Assembly: GCF_009765215.1 (NCBI RefSeq)
Contig: NZ_VLNV01000005.1
Location: 62,001-126,000 of the forward strand
From: Lysobacter prati
GTDB taxonomy: Bacteria > Pseudomonadota > Gammaproteobacteria > Xanthomonadales > Xanthomonadaceae
Direction: 5' to 3'
DNA: 64,000 nucleotides
In this document: positions 40,777 through 50,216 of the stretch, in pieces
Numbering within the stretch: the first letter of the stretch is position 1
Layout of the letters: the number at the start of each line of letters is the position of its first letter
The notes under the pieces: generated by a model
Told to the model about the DNA's origin: nothing
The model's database searches: none
Seen by the model: the letters and a program-made list of their open reading frames with translations, nothing else
Program-made: the position numbers and the translations under genes

Positions 40777-43161
40777 TTACCAAGCGTAGTCTAGCCGAAG
40801 TCCGATCAGCGGCTCTGCCTCGCTGTCGTCCTCCACGTTGACACCCCTGCGGTAGTCGAAATCAGTGTCGTCGGTAGACGCCGCCGACGTAACGTTGATG
40901 ACATCGAGAAAGGCCGTTACATCGATGGGGCCGAATGCGCGCCGATAGTCGACACGAGCGTTCAGCAGGCCATAACCGGGCCTGCGACCGACATTGCGCT
41001 CGATCGTCTCTCTGGAGTAACGCAGGGGTTGTCCGGGTCCCAGCACATCCTCGTAAATGATGAAGGCGTCCTCCGGTCTTCCGGACAGATACTTGTAGCG
41101 CCCGGCCACCTTCCAGCGGTCCGTGATCTCCCATGTCAGGCCGAGAGTGGCAACATGCTCGCGATTGAAGTCGTCGGGGACGGCGCCCCGGCCGTCCTTA
41201 CGGTCCACTTCCGCATCGTTGTAGGAGTAGGTCGCGGTTGCGTAGAGGCCTTCGCGAATCGTGCCCTTGACCACGACATCGAAGCCGTATGAGGTGCCAT
41301 CACCAATGTTGGCAAACGTTCCGCTCGTCCGATCAAGGTCGACCACGAGATTGGCGAGATCCTGATAATAGGCTTCCGTCAATACCGACCATCTGTCGTT
41401 CGCGAAGTACTCGACGCCTAGACTCCCGTGCGTGATCTTCTCGTTCTCGAGCGTGTTCAACTCGTTGGCTGCGAGGTCGAGGAACCGCGGCGACTGATGG
41501 AAGAGCCCAGCAGTACCGAAGTATCTGACGCGTCGGCTCGGCTGCCAGTTCACCCTGAACCTGGGCGACACGAGGCTTTCATCCGTCAGGCCATCCCGCT
41601 CGAACCGCAGGCCTGTGCTGATATCCCACGACCCGCGCGTGAAAACCTGATCCACGTACCCTGCGTAGCTCGTCGCTTTCTGGCTCAGCGAGGAGTTGAT
41701 GCTCTCCGGAGTCAGGACGATGTAGCGCTGCTCAGGGTCCGGTCTGAAGTCATCGGCGTCGTAGACGTATCGGGTCCAATCGCCATCCAGCACGGTGCTG
41801 TAATCCAGGTCGATCTGCGTGACCTGGACGCCTGCGTTGAACCCGCCCCATCGATTCTCCATCCTGACGTCGCTTCGCCAGCCAATCTCGGTCTCGTCTT
41901 CCGTCACGGTGATGATGTCTTCCCGCACCGGAAAGCTGGAAGCGGGCGATCCGGCGGGTACCAGATCGGGATACGCCTCACCCTCGGAGCTGATCTTGTT
42001 GCTGGCACGGTGGTAAACCCGGTTGGTCCAGACAGCGTCCTCGCCGATCAGCGACCGTAGGCTAAGCCCGTACAAATCGCTGTCTTGTTCGGAATCCAGA
42101 AGCGCTACATCTTCGAAGTTTGGCGACTCGAAGACGTGGGTCACGTCGCGGGTGAACGTCTCGCGGGTATCGATGAGCAGCACTTCGAGCGTGTTGGACG
42201 GGTTGATCGGCACGGCTGACTTGACGATCACGTCCCGCAACACGGGGTTTCCGATGTCCAGTTCCTCGATATCTTCGAAGAAGTCGCCGAAATCCAGTCG
42301 GCGGGCGGAAAAGAGCACAGTGGAATCTTCGGTGACGCCGGCTGGCCCGTCGTAGCCGACTTCATAGCCTGCGAGGTCGAAGCGCAGGCTGGCTGACGGG
42401 CTAGGACTGCCTTCGGCGACTTCGAGCTTGAGCAGCGATCCAGCCCGGCCGTCATACGCAGGGCCCCACCCGCCCGGGGAGAACTCGGCGCCGCTGATGA
42501 CGTCCGGTGCGAAGATCGAGAAACGGCCGCCACCGCCGACGTCCTCGTCCTCGCCCAGTGTCGCGTCAAAGTGCACCGCTTTGTCGAAGGGGAGCTCGTC
42601 GACGAGAATCAGATTATCTCGTGGGCCCCGGCCGCGCACACTGAAGCTTGCGAACTCGCTGGTGGAAGCCAGGCCAGGCAAACCGTCCAGCGAGAGGAGC
42701 GGATCTGCGCCACCGCCAACGGCACTGCTCAGTGCTTCCCGATCGAGATAGGTGCTGGAAGGTGATGCGAATGCATCAAGCGCCCGTGCTTGAACCACTA
42801 CTCTGTCCAAGGTCGGCGCTCCAAGTTCGAGTTCGACCCTGGAGTTCTTCCGCGTAATGACGCGTACGCTTGGCTCGTATACCGGAGCAAAACCGACCTT
42901 GGTCACGTTTACCGAATAGAGGCCTGGATCAAGCTGTTCAACGACGATGCGACCTTGTGCATCGGTTTCCAGAGATCGCGCCAGGGCGGTTTCCCGTTCC
43001 GTGATCGTGACCTGCACGCTCGAAAGTGGCCGGTCGGTGTATTGATCCCTGACGATGATGGTCAAGGCGCCGAGCGCCTCCGCTGCGTGGGTGGACAGGG
43101 AGAATCCGATCAACTGCGCAGAAAGAGCAAACCACAACGCCCGTCTCACGTACCCGTCCAT
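40777..43161 (-). CDS. TonB-dependent outer-membrane receptor with carboxypeptidase-like N-domain
   Basis: 794 residues. Signal peptide (ending STHAAEA); residues about 30-115 form a carboxypeptidase regulatory-like domain (LTIIVRDQYTDRPLSSVQVTI); a plug domain follows (FSVRGRGPRDNLILVDELPFD, VISGAEFSPGGWGPAYDGR); then a 22-strand barrel ending in LIGLRLDYAW. It imports a large scarce ligand using TonB energy. The ligand is unknown; no carbohydrate-degrading genes or siderophore genes are adjacent. The plug lacks an obvious TonB box. First gene of the receptor-regulator-kinase operon. Confidence 0.88.
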   Translation of the reverse strand: MDGYVRRALWFALSAQLIGFSLSTHAAEALGALTIIVRDQYTDRPLSSVQVTITERETALARSLETDAQGRIVVEQLDPGLYSVNVTKVGFAPVYEPSVRVITRKNSRVELELGAPTLDRVVVQARALDAFASPSSTYLDREALSSAVGGGADPLLSLDGLPGLASTSEFASFSVRGRGPRDNLILVDELPFDKAVHFDATLGEDEDVGGGGRFSIFAPDVISGAEFSPGGWGPAYDGRAGSLLKLEVAEGSPSPSASLRFDLAGYEVGYDGPAGVTEDSTVLFSARRLDFGDFFEDIEELDIGNPVLRDVIVKSAVPINPSNTLEVLLIDTRETFTRDVTHVFESPNFEDVALLDSEQDSDLYGLSLRSLIGEDAVWTNRVYHRASNKISSEGEAYPDLVPAGSPASSFPVREDIITVTEDETEIGWRSDVRMENRWGGFNAGVQVTQIDLDYSTVLDGDWTRYVYDADDFRPDPEQRYIVLTPESINSSLSQKATSYAGYVDQVFTRGSWDISTGLRFERDGLTDESLVSPRFRVNWQPSRRVRYFGTAGLFHQSPRFLDLAANELNTLENEKITHGSLGVEYFANDRWSVLTEAYYQDLANLVVDLDRTSGTFANIGDGTSYGFDVVVKGTIREGLYATATYSYNDAEVDRKDGRGAVPDDFNREHVATLGLTWEITDRWKVAGRYKYLSGRPEDAFIIYEDVLGPGQPLRYSRETIERNVGRRPGYGLLNARVDYRRAFGPIDVTAFLDVINVTSAASTDDTDFDYRRGVNVEDDSEAEPLIGLRLDYAW

Positions 43162-43845
43162 ATCGCGCTACCCCCAAGAGTTGGCTATGTCACTTGATGA
43201 AGCAGCGCGAAGCTAACAATGCAAATGTCGCCAAAAGGTCGCCACCGCACCGAGCGGTGCGCTCAACGGCCGGGCCGGCGGCCATAGCCCACCATGGCGC
43301 GCAGCCCTTATTGCTTCATCAACGCGTAGCTCGGTACTTGCCCAGCAAAGAACCGGTCAGCTCTTCGACTTTCGTACCGTTCCGGTCGCGGACAGCTCGT
43401 CGGAGTGAACAATTGCCACTCGCGTGGCCCCGTCGCCGGCACGACGACGCAATCGGCCAGCAGCTGACATTCGCGAACGCCTGGTTTGTCCAAGCCGCAC
43501 CGACACAACCAGCGCCAATGACTCTGGCGTGTGGCCTGGGTCATTCGCCAATGGCTCAAAGTGATTGTGACTGTCGGGTGCTGCGTCCTGCAGGAACTCA
43601 AACCTGCTTGCGAGGCCAACAGGGAACTGGTCAGAACCGGATACGGTGAGCCCGTGTGGGAACGACCGATTTCGACCCTCCTCGAGGTGCGGCAGCCCCG
43701 TTTTACTCGATCGCGTTATCCGTTCCCCTAGGCTTGGCCGATCTCTGAATGGAAAGGCGTTAGGTACTCAGGCCGAAAGCTACGTGGTCGTGCCAAGCTT
43801 CCGGAGGAAATTCGCTAGACAGCCAGCGCGACACGAGGGGCTCCC
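43162..43845. other. 684-bp sparse accessory stretch, no recognisable gene
   Basis: Lies between the TonB receptor gene (minus) and the cupin gene (plus). Short reading frames occur on both strands but none has a plausible start, codon bias or domain. One GTTAGGT core-like heptamer is at 43759-43765, and a GC palindrome at about 43235 (GCACCGAGCGGTGC). Probably decayed accessory DNA plus the promoters of both genes. Confidence 0.5.
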
Positions 43846-44484
43846 ATGCGCGATTATTCGAGCGTAGTTTTGACTGCAGCGGCCGCGCTCGCGTTCGTGT
43901 GCGGTGGTGCACATGCGCATGACGGGAAGGCTGCGGCGGCGCCCGCGAAGTCCGACGCAGAGTCCATGTCGCATACTGGGCCTCACCACTCGGGCGGAGC
44001 CAAAAGCGGGTCGAGCGCAAATCTGCCCTGCCAGGCCTTCTCAAACCGACCGGCGAAGCCGCACGACTCCGCGGCCAACTTTTTTTCGTTTGATCAGCTT
44101 GAATACAACTATCGGGTACCTGGGGAGTTCACCTATCGCCTAACCGGCGATCAATACGGTTTTGAGACGCTCTCCTTCATCATTACCGATACTCATCCTG
44201 GCGGCGGCCCGGGACTTCATGTGCATGACACCGAAGAGGCGCATGTCCTGCTGGAGGGGAGCGCCCAATATCGGATAGGTGAGAACACACTTACTGTCGA
44301 AGCTCCTTACGTGGCAAAAGTACCGGCTGGGGTGCCACATACGTTTATCAACGTGGGCACTGAACCGTTTGCCCTGGTCGCAGTGTTCGCCTCGAAGCAT
44401 CCCACCACGACCAGGGTCGGTGACAATCCTCTAGTTCCCTTGTGGCAGAGCCGGAATGGTGCTCCTCCCTGCCATGCACCGTAG
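43846..44484 (+). CDS. Exported cupin-domain protein
   Basis: 212 residues with a signal peptide (AAALAFVCGGAHA) and a His/Ser-rich linker (AHDGKAAAAPAK). The core is a single cupin: motif 1 GPGLHVHDTEEAHVLLEG with two His and a Glu metal ligand, motif 2 PAGVPHTFINVG with a third His. Such domains bind Fe, Mn or Zn and act as dioxygenases, isomerases or sugar-binding proteins. Base composition is lower in GC than the neighbours and the region is gene-poor, so it may be acquired. The role is unknown. Confidence 0.85.
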   Translation: MRDYSSVVLTAAAALAFVCGGAHAHDGKAAAAPAKSDAESMSHTGPHHSGGAKSGSSANLPCQAFSNRPAKPHDSAANFFSFDQLEYNYRVPGEFTYRLTGDQYGFETLSFIITDTHPGGGPGLHVHDTEEAHVLLEGSAQYRIGENTLTVEAPYVAKVPAGVPHTFINVGTEPFALVAVFASKHPTTTRVGDNPLVPLWQSRNGAPPCHAP

Positions 44485-44873
44485 TACTCGTTCCGGCTGT
44501 CAGCGAGGCCGATAGAGGCCATCGCGCCAAGGCGGGCCGCGAGCGTCCACTTCCGACCCAAAACGGTCCCCCACCAAACCAACGATCGCGGTGCCTTGCG
44601 GCTGTTAGTCGGACAGTGCTTGCTTGAGCTTGCCTCGAATCAGGGGGAGTCTTCTCCCGCAATCAGGCTTGTCTTTCGGTATAGGTGGCGTCGAGTTCTT
44701 CTTGCCGACCCCCTTGGCAGCGGAGCAGGAGGGCCTGCTCGCCATCCTTGGACAGCCTGTCCCAGACTTCTGGGATCTACTCTTGTCGACACCTCAGGCC
44801 TGACGGTTCGTGCGGATGACCGTTTCTGGCCGTTAGCGGACGTTCCGTCTGGCGAAGACGTCGAGCCTGACGG
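44485..44873. other. Gene-poor region after the cupin gene
   Basis: About 390 bp without a supportable gene. It contains palindrome copy 4 (44816-44844). A GTTAGTC heptamer near 44603 loosely resembles an integron core but lacks a partner. Otherwise nothing was recognised. Confidence 0.5.
44816..44844. repeat. Dispersed palindrome, copy 4
   Basis: Reads ATGACCGTTTCTGGCC then GTTAGCGGACGTT. Its reverse complement matches copy 5 at 62421 over most of its length. Confidence 0.7.
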
Positions 44874-44896
44874 ACCCGGCACATCGCGTGCCGGGT
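44874..44896 (-). terminator. Hairpin downstream of the M66 protease gene
   Basis: Perfect 9-bp stem ACCCGGCAC / GTGCCGGGT with a 5-base loop, 12 bp past the stop codon of the minus-strand metalloprotease gene. No T run follows, so strength as a terminator is uncertain. Confidence 0.6.
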
Positions 44897-44908
44897 TCCA
44901 AATTCACA

Positions 44909-46951
44909 TCACTCGCAAGGTGCCGATAGCGTCGGTCGAGGTACCACCACCGTTGCCAGGCCGCTGCACGCGGGCGCAACGTCCAGCCGGACTGGTGTCG
45001 CTGTCGACACCGCCGTCGGCGTCGCGGGTACGGTGCGCGAGGTCAGCACGGTCGGATTAGCGGCGATGCCCTCCCACGCGCGCGGCGTATCCAGCAGGTC
45101 GATCCGCTGCAGTGCGCGATCGCCGGGCACGTTGATCACCCAGGTGCGGAAGCTGGCACCGTTGGCTGGATCGGCGGTGGCCGCTTCCGGTGTTCCAGTC
45201 GGCTGGAACCATGGGCGGAAGCCGCGCTGCAGGATCGCGTGGTGCGTGCTTCCATCGCTGTACGCCACGCGCACGGTGTAGTCGCAACCGCCGTTGTGGC
45301 AATACCACGGCGTCGGCCCGGTGTTGGGGACGATGGTGAAACGCTGACCGGAATGCGTCGGGTCGACGGTGCGCACCAGGTTGCCTACGTAGCTCAGCGG
45401 CGGGTAGATCTGCGTGGCGCCCGCGGTGCCCGCGCGGCTGTAAGTGATGACGATCGAATGCACCGGCACGTTGGGGCGGTATGGAAGGCCGGAGTCCATG
45501 CCGTAGAGGCCGTTGTCGCGCGTTTCCATCGCGACGTTGTCCCATGCGCGACGCTGGCTGTTCCAGCGCTTGTAGCTGTTGGGGGATGCGGTGTCGGCGA
45601 CGATGCTGCCGCCGTCGTAGCGCAGGTTTCCGTTGGTGTCGGTGCTGGTGACGCCTTCGAGATGGCGTTGCATCACCGCGGTGCTGAAGTCGGAGAACGT
45701 GGCGAAGCGATACCCGCGCGCCTCGTCTCCGGCACCGCTCTGCATCGGATCCTGCTTGATGCAACGACCGGTCGTATCGATCTGCCGTGGCGTGCCGCCG
45801 AAGGTGTGGGTCTTGCACGAGGCATAGCGCGAAGCCGTCGAGGGCACGAACGGCGCCAGGAACTCGCGCCGGATCGCGTCGAAACCCCACGTCGAGCCGG
45901 CCAGGCTGCCACCCACATACGGATAGCGCGCCTGCGCGTAAGCCTCGCCCACGTGCGGCAGGCCGAATGCGTGGCCTTGTTCATGCACGAAGATGCCAGC
46001 GTAGTCGTGGTCGCCCACTCCAGTGTCGCCGCCCACCGTGCCCAAGCCGCCGCCTGGCCCGCGGAAAGTGCCGGCCGCGTCCAGCATCACCAGCGGCGCG
46101 TAGTACTGGAACGGTCCAGGCGCCTCACCGTTGGCCTGCAGCAAACCGCCGAGAACATCGAGCGCGGCGCCCATGATTTCGAAGCCGTTGCGTTCGTCGT
46201 TGGTGTTGCGCGCGACGTACGCCGGCTGGCCCGTGCGCGGACCGATCACCAGCGTCGGCCAGGAGACGTAGCGCGCCGGATGGTTCTGCGCCACCAGCGT
46301 GGCGACCGGCCACTTCGCGAACAGTTCTTCCGCGGTGCCGGTGTCGATGGTGGCGATTTCCGCCGGCGGCACGGAGTTGGCGCCGTTCGCGCCGAACAGG
46401 TAGAACGGCAGCACGCGCAGGGTGAGCGGACTGTCCGCGCCAACCAACAGGTCGCGATACAGCCCGGCGCTGTAGTTGTCGGCGCGCACGCGAAGGCGCA
46501 CGTTGGGAACCATCCACGCACGCGGGATGGTCGCGCTGTAGCGGTTCTCCGCGTAGGCCGGACCGCCGGCTTCGGTGGGCGGAAGGCCCGCACTCACTGC
46601 CACGGTGCCCAACGTCACGCCGTTCGCCTGGCCCTCGAGCTGGATGTTGCGAGCATCGGTTGCGGATAACGAGAGGATAGCCAGCGCATCGCGGTCGCCG
46701 ATGGCGTGCAGCGATTCGTTCGCGTTGGTCAGCGACCACTGCAGGCCGGTTTCCGGCATCACGTGCGTCTGGGCCAGCTCGAGGCGCGTGATCTCCAGCG
46801 CGGTGGTCGCGGGCGGTGGTATCGGCGGTGCGGGTGGCGTCGGGTTGGCCGGTTGCCCCGGCGCCGGAGCCGGCGAGTCGCCGCCACCTCCACCGCAGGA
46901 AGTCGTACATAGAGCCGCGGCCAGCGCGACGGTCAGGACACGAGCATGCAT
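44909..46951 (-). CDS. M66-like zinc metalloprotease lipoprotein
   Basis: 680-residue exported lipoprotein. Lipobox TTSC at residues 16-19 is followed by a Gly/Pro-rich spacer (CGGGGGDSPAP). The active site is FVHEQGHAFGLPHVGEAY, the HExxHxxGxxH zinc signature of metzincins as in M66 proteases (StcE/TagA); StcE-type enzymes cut mucin-like glycoproteins. A Tyr-rich C-terminal half with Cys pairs (CKTHTF, GRCIKQD, CHNGGC) follows. ATG 46951 has AAGGATTG upstream. Family call is supported by the zinc motif and by length; the target protein is unknown. Confidence 0.83.
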   Translation of the reverse strand: MHARVLTVALAAALCTTSCGGGGGDSPAPAPGQPANPTPPAPPIPPPATTALEITRLELAQTHVMPETGLQWSLTNANESLHAIGDRDALAILSLSATDARNIQLEGQANGVTLGTVAVSAGLPPTEAGGPAYAENRYSATIPRAWMVPNVRLRVRADNYSAGLYRDLLVGADSPLTLRVLPFYLFGANGANSVPPAEIATIDTGTAEELFAKWPVATLVAQNHPARYVSWPTLVIGPRTGQPAYVARNTNDERNGFEIMGAALDVLGGLLQANGEAPGPFQYYAPLVMLDAAGTFRGPGGGLGTVGGDTGVGDHDYAGIFVHEQGHAFGLPHVGEAYAQARYPYVGGSLAGSTWGFDAIRREFLAPFVPSTASRYASCKTHTFGGTPRQIDTTGRCIKQDPMQSGAGDEARGYRFATFSDFSTAVMQRHLEGVTSTDTNGNLRYDGGSIVADTASPNSYKRWNSQRRAWDNVAMETRDNGLYGMDSGLPYRPNVPVHSIVITYSRAGTAGATQIYPPLSYVGNLVRTVDPTHSGQRFTIVPNTGPTPWYCHNGGCDYTVRVAYSDGSTHHAILQRGFRPWFQPTGTPEAATADPANGASFRTWVINVPGDRALQRIDLLDTPRAWEGIAANPTVLTSRTVPATPTAVSTATPVRLDVAPACSGLATVVVPRPTLSAPCE

Positions 46952-47166
46952 GGACAATCCTTCTGTCGACGTGGCCACTTGGCGCGGCGCAGGCAGCGGG
47001 GCACCCCTGCCCCAGCGCCCATCATACGGGCCGCACGCGCAAGGGCGTCCGTGATTGCCGACACAGAACATGGGCGAGTGTTGATTGCGCAGGGGTGCCT
47101 GCCTAGTTGTCGCTGACAGGAACCGTCTGTACACCAAACGGCCGCACCCCTGTCATCAGCCGGGCG

Positions 47167-47186
47167 GCAAACTCTAGGGAGTTTGC
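47167..47186 (-). other. Short hairpin beyond the serine hydrolase gene
   Basis: Perfect 8-bp stem GCAAACTC / GAGTTTGC with a 4-base loop, 29 bp past the stop codon of the minus-strand serine hydrolase. Possible terminator, without T run. Confidence 0.45.
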
Positions 47187-47214
47187 AGCGCCGGTGCGAA
47201 GCCCATCGTGCGGA

Positions 47215-48945
47215 TCAGCCCTGGGCGACTCGCGTGAACTGCAGGGTGTCGCCGCCCAGGGTCAAGCTGACAGCGTTCGCCTCACTTTGCGATGGCGAGA
47301 ATTCGACCGTTGCGTCCAGGTCCTCGGGAAAGAAGCGCGTCGCCGATTCGGCCTTAAGCGACAGTTCCGGCTGCCCTTGCAGTTGGACCTTGAGTTGCGA
47401 GCCTTCGACGACGACACGCAGCAGGCCCTGGTTGCCCCGGTAGGTGCCGGCCAGCCGCTGCAGCGTGGCCGCCGGCAACGCGATCGCGGTGCGTTCGGCC
47501 GGCAGCGTCTGATCCGTGCGGGGCGCGACCACGCCTTCGCCCTCGCCGTCCGGGAAAAAGCGCATCGCCGTGACGCGCCCGCTGCCGTCACGCTCCAGCA
47601 CCAGTCGGTTGAAGCCGTCCGGATAGAGGAAGGTGCCGGCTGCGATGGGGGTCAACGTCGAACGCTGCCCACCGCTGCGTTGTGAGGTCAGCGCGCCGTT
47701 CACCACGCGCAGCACGCGCTTGATGTCGGCGTCGACGCGGTACACGCCCTCGACCTGCTTCAACACCGCCGCGTCGACGGCGATGGGCGTGCCGGCAGGG
47801 TATGGATCACCCAAGGCGATCGCCGCCAGCCGGCGCGCGACCGCTTCCGGATCCTGCCCGCGGCCGTTGTCGTCGGTGTTCTGCAGTACGACCACGCCGA
47901 TGTCCGGCCCGGGCAGGTACGCCAGCACCGTGGAAAAGCCGTTGATGCCGCCGCCGTGCGCGATCGCATCGCGTCCGTGCAGGGTCTGCCGGTTCAGGCC
48001 GAAGCCGTACTCCGCCTCGGTGGCCTTGCCGGTCGGCGTGATCATCTGACGGTAGGTGGCGGATTGCAGCACCCGGCCTTCGTGCAGCGCACGGTTCCAC
48101 GTCTGCAGGTCGTCGACCGTCGATAGCAGCGCACCGGCCGCATGCGGCTGGGTCATGCTCAGCGGCGGCGCCGGCGCAATGGCGTCACCCTCGCGCGTGT
48201 AGCCCTGCACCTGGCGCGCTACGAACTCCGGATCGGCGCCGTAGCCGGTATGGGCCATGCCCAGCGGTTTGAAGAGGCGCTGATCAAGGAAGCGGTACCA
48301 GGGCTCGCCGGTCACTGCCTCGATCACCGCCCCCACCAGCACGTAGCCGGAGTTGTTGTAGGCCCAGCCCTGCCCCGGCGCGAAGTCCACCGGCAAATCC
48401 TTGAACACCGCCACCAACTGCGCCGTGGTCAGGTCCTTGCGGATCGGGTCGACCATGTAGCCGGGAATGCCGGTGTAGCTCTTCACACCGGACGTGTGGT
48501 TGAGAAGTTCACGCACGGTGATCGCCGCGCCGTTGGGGTAGTCCGGCAGGAACCTCGATAGCGGATCGTCCAGCGAGACCTTGCCGTCCTGCACCAGCAG
48601 AAGCAGGCCGGCGGCGGAGAACTGCTTGGTCAGCGAGCCGATGCGGAAAGTCGCAGCGGGCGACAGCGGGACGTGGCCGGCGATGTCGGCCTCGCCGCGC
48701 GCGCCGCGGAACAGAACTTCTTTGCCGCGCATCACCAGCACGGCCGCACCGGGTCCGACACTGGGGTAGTTGGACTCCAGCAACTGCCGCGCCTGGCGCG
48801 CGACTTCTGCGCCGTCCGGTATCGCTGCGACCGCCGCCGTACCCGATCCCGCACCCGATCCTTTTTCCGTGGCAAGCGCCGGCAGGCCGACGACACCCAC
48901 GCACCACGCACACGCAACCACCAGCAGCTTTGTTCCTTGACGCAT
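47215..48945 (-). CDS. Serine hydrolase, beta-lactamase/penicillin-binding (class C) fold
   Basis: 576-residue exported protein. Signal peptide (ending LPALATEK); beta-lactamase-like domain with IGSLTKQFSAAG (S-x-x-K near residue 102), YNNSGY (Y-x-N) and HGGGINGF as the third motif; then a C-terminal region of two repeated lipocalin-like domains (LKQVEGVYRVDADIKRVLRV and LQRLAGTYRGNQGLLRVVVE). This layout fits D-aminopeptidase/EstB-type hydrolases rather than antibiotic beta-lactamases. The ATG follows GGGGAGGGAAC. The substrate is probably a peptidoglycan peptide or an ester. Confidence 0.9.
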   Translation of the reverse strand: MRQGTKLLVVACAWCVGVVGLPALATEKGSGAGSGTAAVAAIPDGAEVARQARQLLESNYPSVGPGAAVLVMRGKEVLFRGARGEADIAGHVPLSPAATFRIGSLTKQFSAAGLLLLVQDGKVSLDDPLSRFLPDYPNGAAITVRELLNHTSGVKSYTGIPGYMVDPIRKDLTTAQLVAVFKDLPVDFAPGQGWAYNNSGYVLVGAVIEAVTGEPWYRFLDQRLFKPLGMAHTGYGADPEFVARQVQGYTREGDAIAPAPPLSMTQPHAAGALLSTVDDLQTWNRALHEGRVLQSATYRQMITPTGKATEAEYGFGLNRQTLHGRDAIAHGGGINGFSTVLAYLPGPDIGVVVLQNTDDNGRGQDPEAVARRLAAIALGDPYPAGTPIAVDAAVLKQVEGVYRVDADIKRVLRVVNGALTSQRSGGQRSTLTPIAAGTFLYPDGFNRLVLERDGSGRVTAMRFFPDGEGEGVVAPRTDQTLPAERTAIALPAATLQRLAGTYRGNQGLLRVVVEGSQLKVQLQGQPELSLKAESATRFFPEDLDATVEFSPSQSEANAVSLTLGGDTLQFTRVAQG

Positions 48946-49307
48946 GGACGTTCCCTCCCCAATCCCTCGTGAGCGATGCTTGAGCCTGACGGGGCGCTCC
49001 ATTTCACGGCCTGCAACCTGGATGGGAAGAGGCACGGTACGGAACTTGGCGATGCATCCCCGTCGACCATCCGGTTGTACCACCAGTATGAACGCACGAA
49101 TGCTGCGTAATGCACGCACTGCTCCAGAAGACACGTTACGAATGACCGGTCACAGCACCGGCCATACAGGTCCACGTCGCATAGGCGGCGCGAAATCCCC
49201 ACTTGACCGGTTCGACCGCCGCCATGCCCCGAGCCAACCTGCCAGCGGACGATCAGCGGACGCACGCTCGCTAGGCTCACGGCTCCTTGGCGAACCTGGA
49301 GCCGCTC
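48946..49307. other. 362-bp divergent intergenic region
   Basis: Promoter region between the serine hydrolase (minus) and the alpha/beta hydrolase (plus). No gene or repeat recognised. A 10-bp inverted repeat GACCGGTCAC...CACCGGCC lies near 49144-49163. Confidence 0.4.
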
Positions 49308-50216
49308 ATGACAACCTTCGATATCAGCCGAACACTATTCGCCGAAGACGATCAGCCAGCGCTCGTCGTCATTTTCAATCATTTCCGACCGCGTACGCGC
49401 GCCCCGGTGTTCGTCTGCCTGCCGGCGATGGGAGTCGCCGCGAGCTTCTATACGCCGTTCGCAGAAGCACTTGCGCAAGCCACGACGGGCGTGGCGGTGC
49501 TGACCGACCTGCGCGGACAGGGTCACAGCGAAGCACTCGCACGACGCGGCGCACGATTCGGCTATCAGGAGATCGTCGCGCAAGACATCCCGTCGTTGAT
49601 CGCCGCGATCGCCGCCCAGTTTCCGGGTCGGCCAATTTATCTGGTCGGCCATAGTCTGGGCGGTCAGCTCGGCAGCCTCGCGGCGGTGCACACGGCGCCC
49701 GGCCTCGCGGGCTTGATCCTGGTGGCGAGCGGCACCGCGCACTACCGCGTGTGGCCGAAAGCGCTGCGGTGGCGCGCGGGCATCGCGGTGAGGGCCGTCC
49801 GAATCTTGGCTGCATTGCTGCCCTGGTACCCGGGCCGGCTGATTGGCTTCGGCGGGGACCAGCCGCGTCGATTGATGGGCGATTGGAGTCACAACGCCTG
49901 CACCGGTCGCTATCGCTGCGCAGGCAGTAGAATCGACTACGAGGAGGCGCTGAATGACATCGTGCTGCCCGTCCTGTCGGTCGAGATCCGTGCCGATCCC
50001 GTGGCGCCGACGGGCGCGACGACGGAACTGCTCGCAAAGCTCGCGTCCTGCCCGATCGAGCGCCGGCAGATCGGCGGCGTCACGGCAGATGCGCCGTGGC
50101 GGCGTCACTTTTCCTGGGCGCGGAATCCAGACGAGGTGGTCGCCGAAATCGTCGATTGGGTGTGCCCGCGGGTGCGCCAGGCCGACGTCGAATGCCTTGA
50201 GCGGGCCGTCGCATGA
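49308..50216 (+). CDS. Alpha/beta hydrolase
   Basis: 302-residue enzyme with VFVCLPAMGVAASFY (oxyanion region), LTDLRGQGHSE and the nucleophile elbow VGHSLGGQLGSLAA; the candidate catalytic acid lies in VEIRADPVAPT and the His in DAPWRRHFSW. ATG 49308 is preferred with GGAG upstream over a TTG seven codons earlier. Its last 4 bases overlap the start of the BTAD-hydrolase fusion gene, so the pair is coupled. The substrate is not deducible. Confidence 0.85.
   Translation: MTTFDISRTLFAEDDQPALVVIFNHFRPRTRAPVFVCLPAMGVAASFYTPFAEALAQATTGVAVLTDLRGQGHSEALARRGARFGYQEIVAQDIPSLIAAIAAQFPGRPIYLVGHSLGGQLGSLAAVHTAPGLAGLILVASGTAHYRVWPKALRWRAGIAVRAVRILAALLPWYPGRLIGFGGDQPRRLMGDWSHNACTGRYRCAGSRIDYEEALNDIVLPVLSVEIRADPVAPTGATTELLAKLASCPIERRQIGGVTADAPWRRHFSWARNPDEVVAEIVDWVCPRVRQADVECLERAVA

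Noticed and set aside
43759-43765. GTTAGGT integron core before the cupin gene
   Set aside because: A single heptamer without the inverse core or arms; expected by chance in this amount of DNA. Kept only as a note.
44590-44625. GTTAGTC near a GC stem as an attC after the cupin gene
   Set aside because: Does not match GTTRRRY and has no partner core; not enough for a call.
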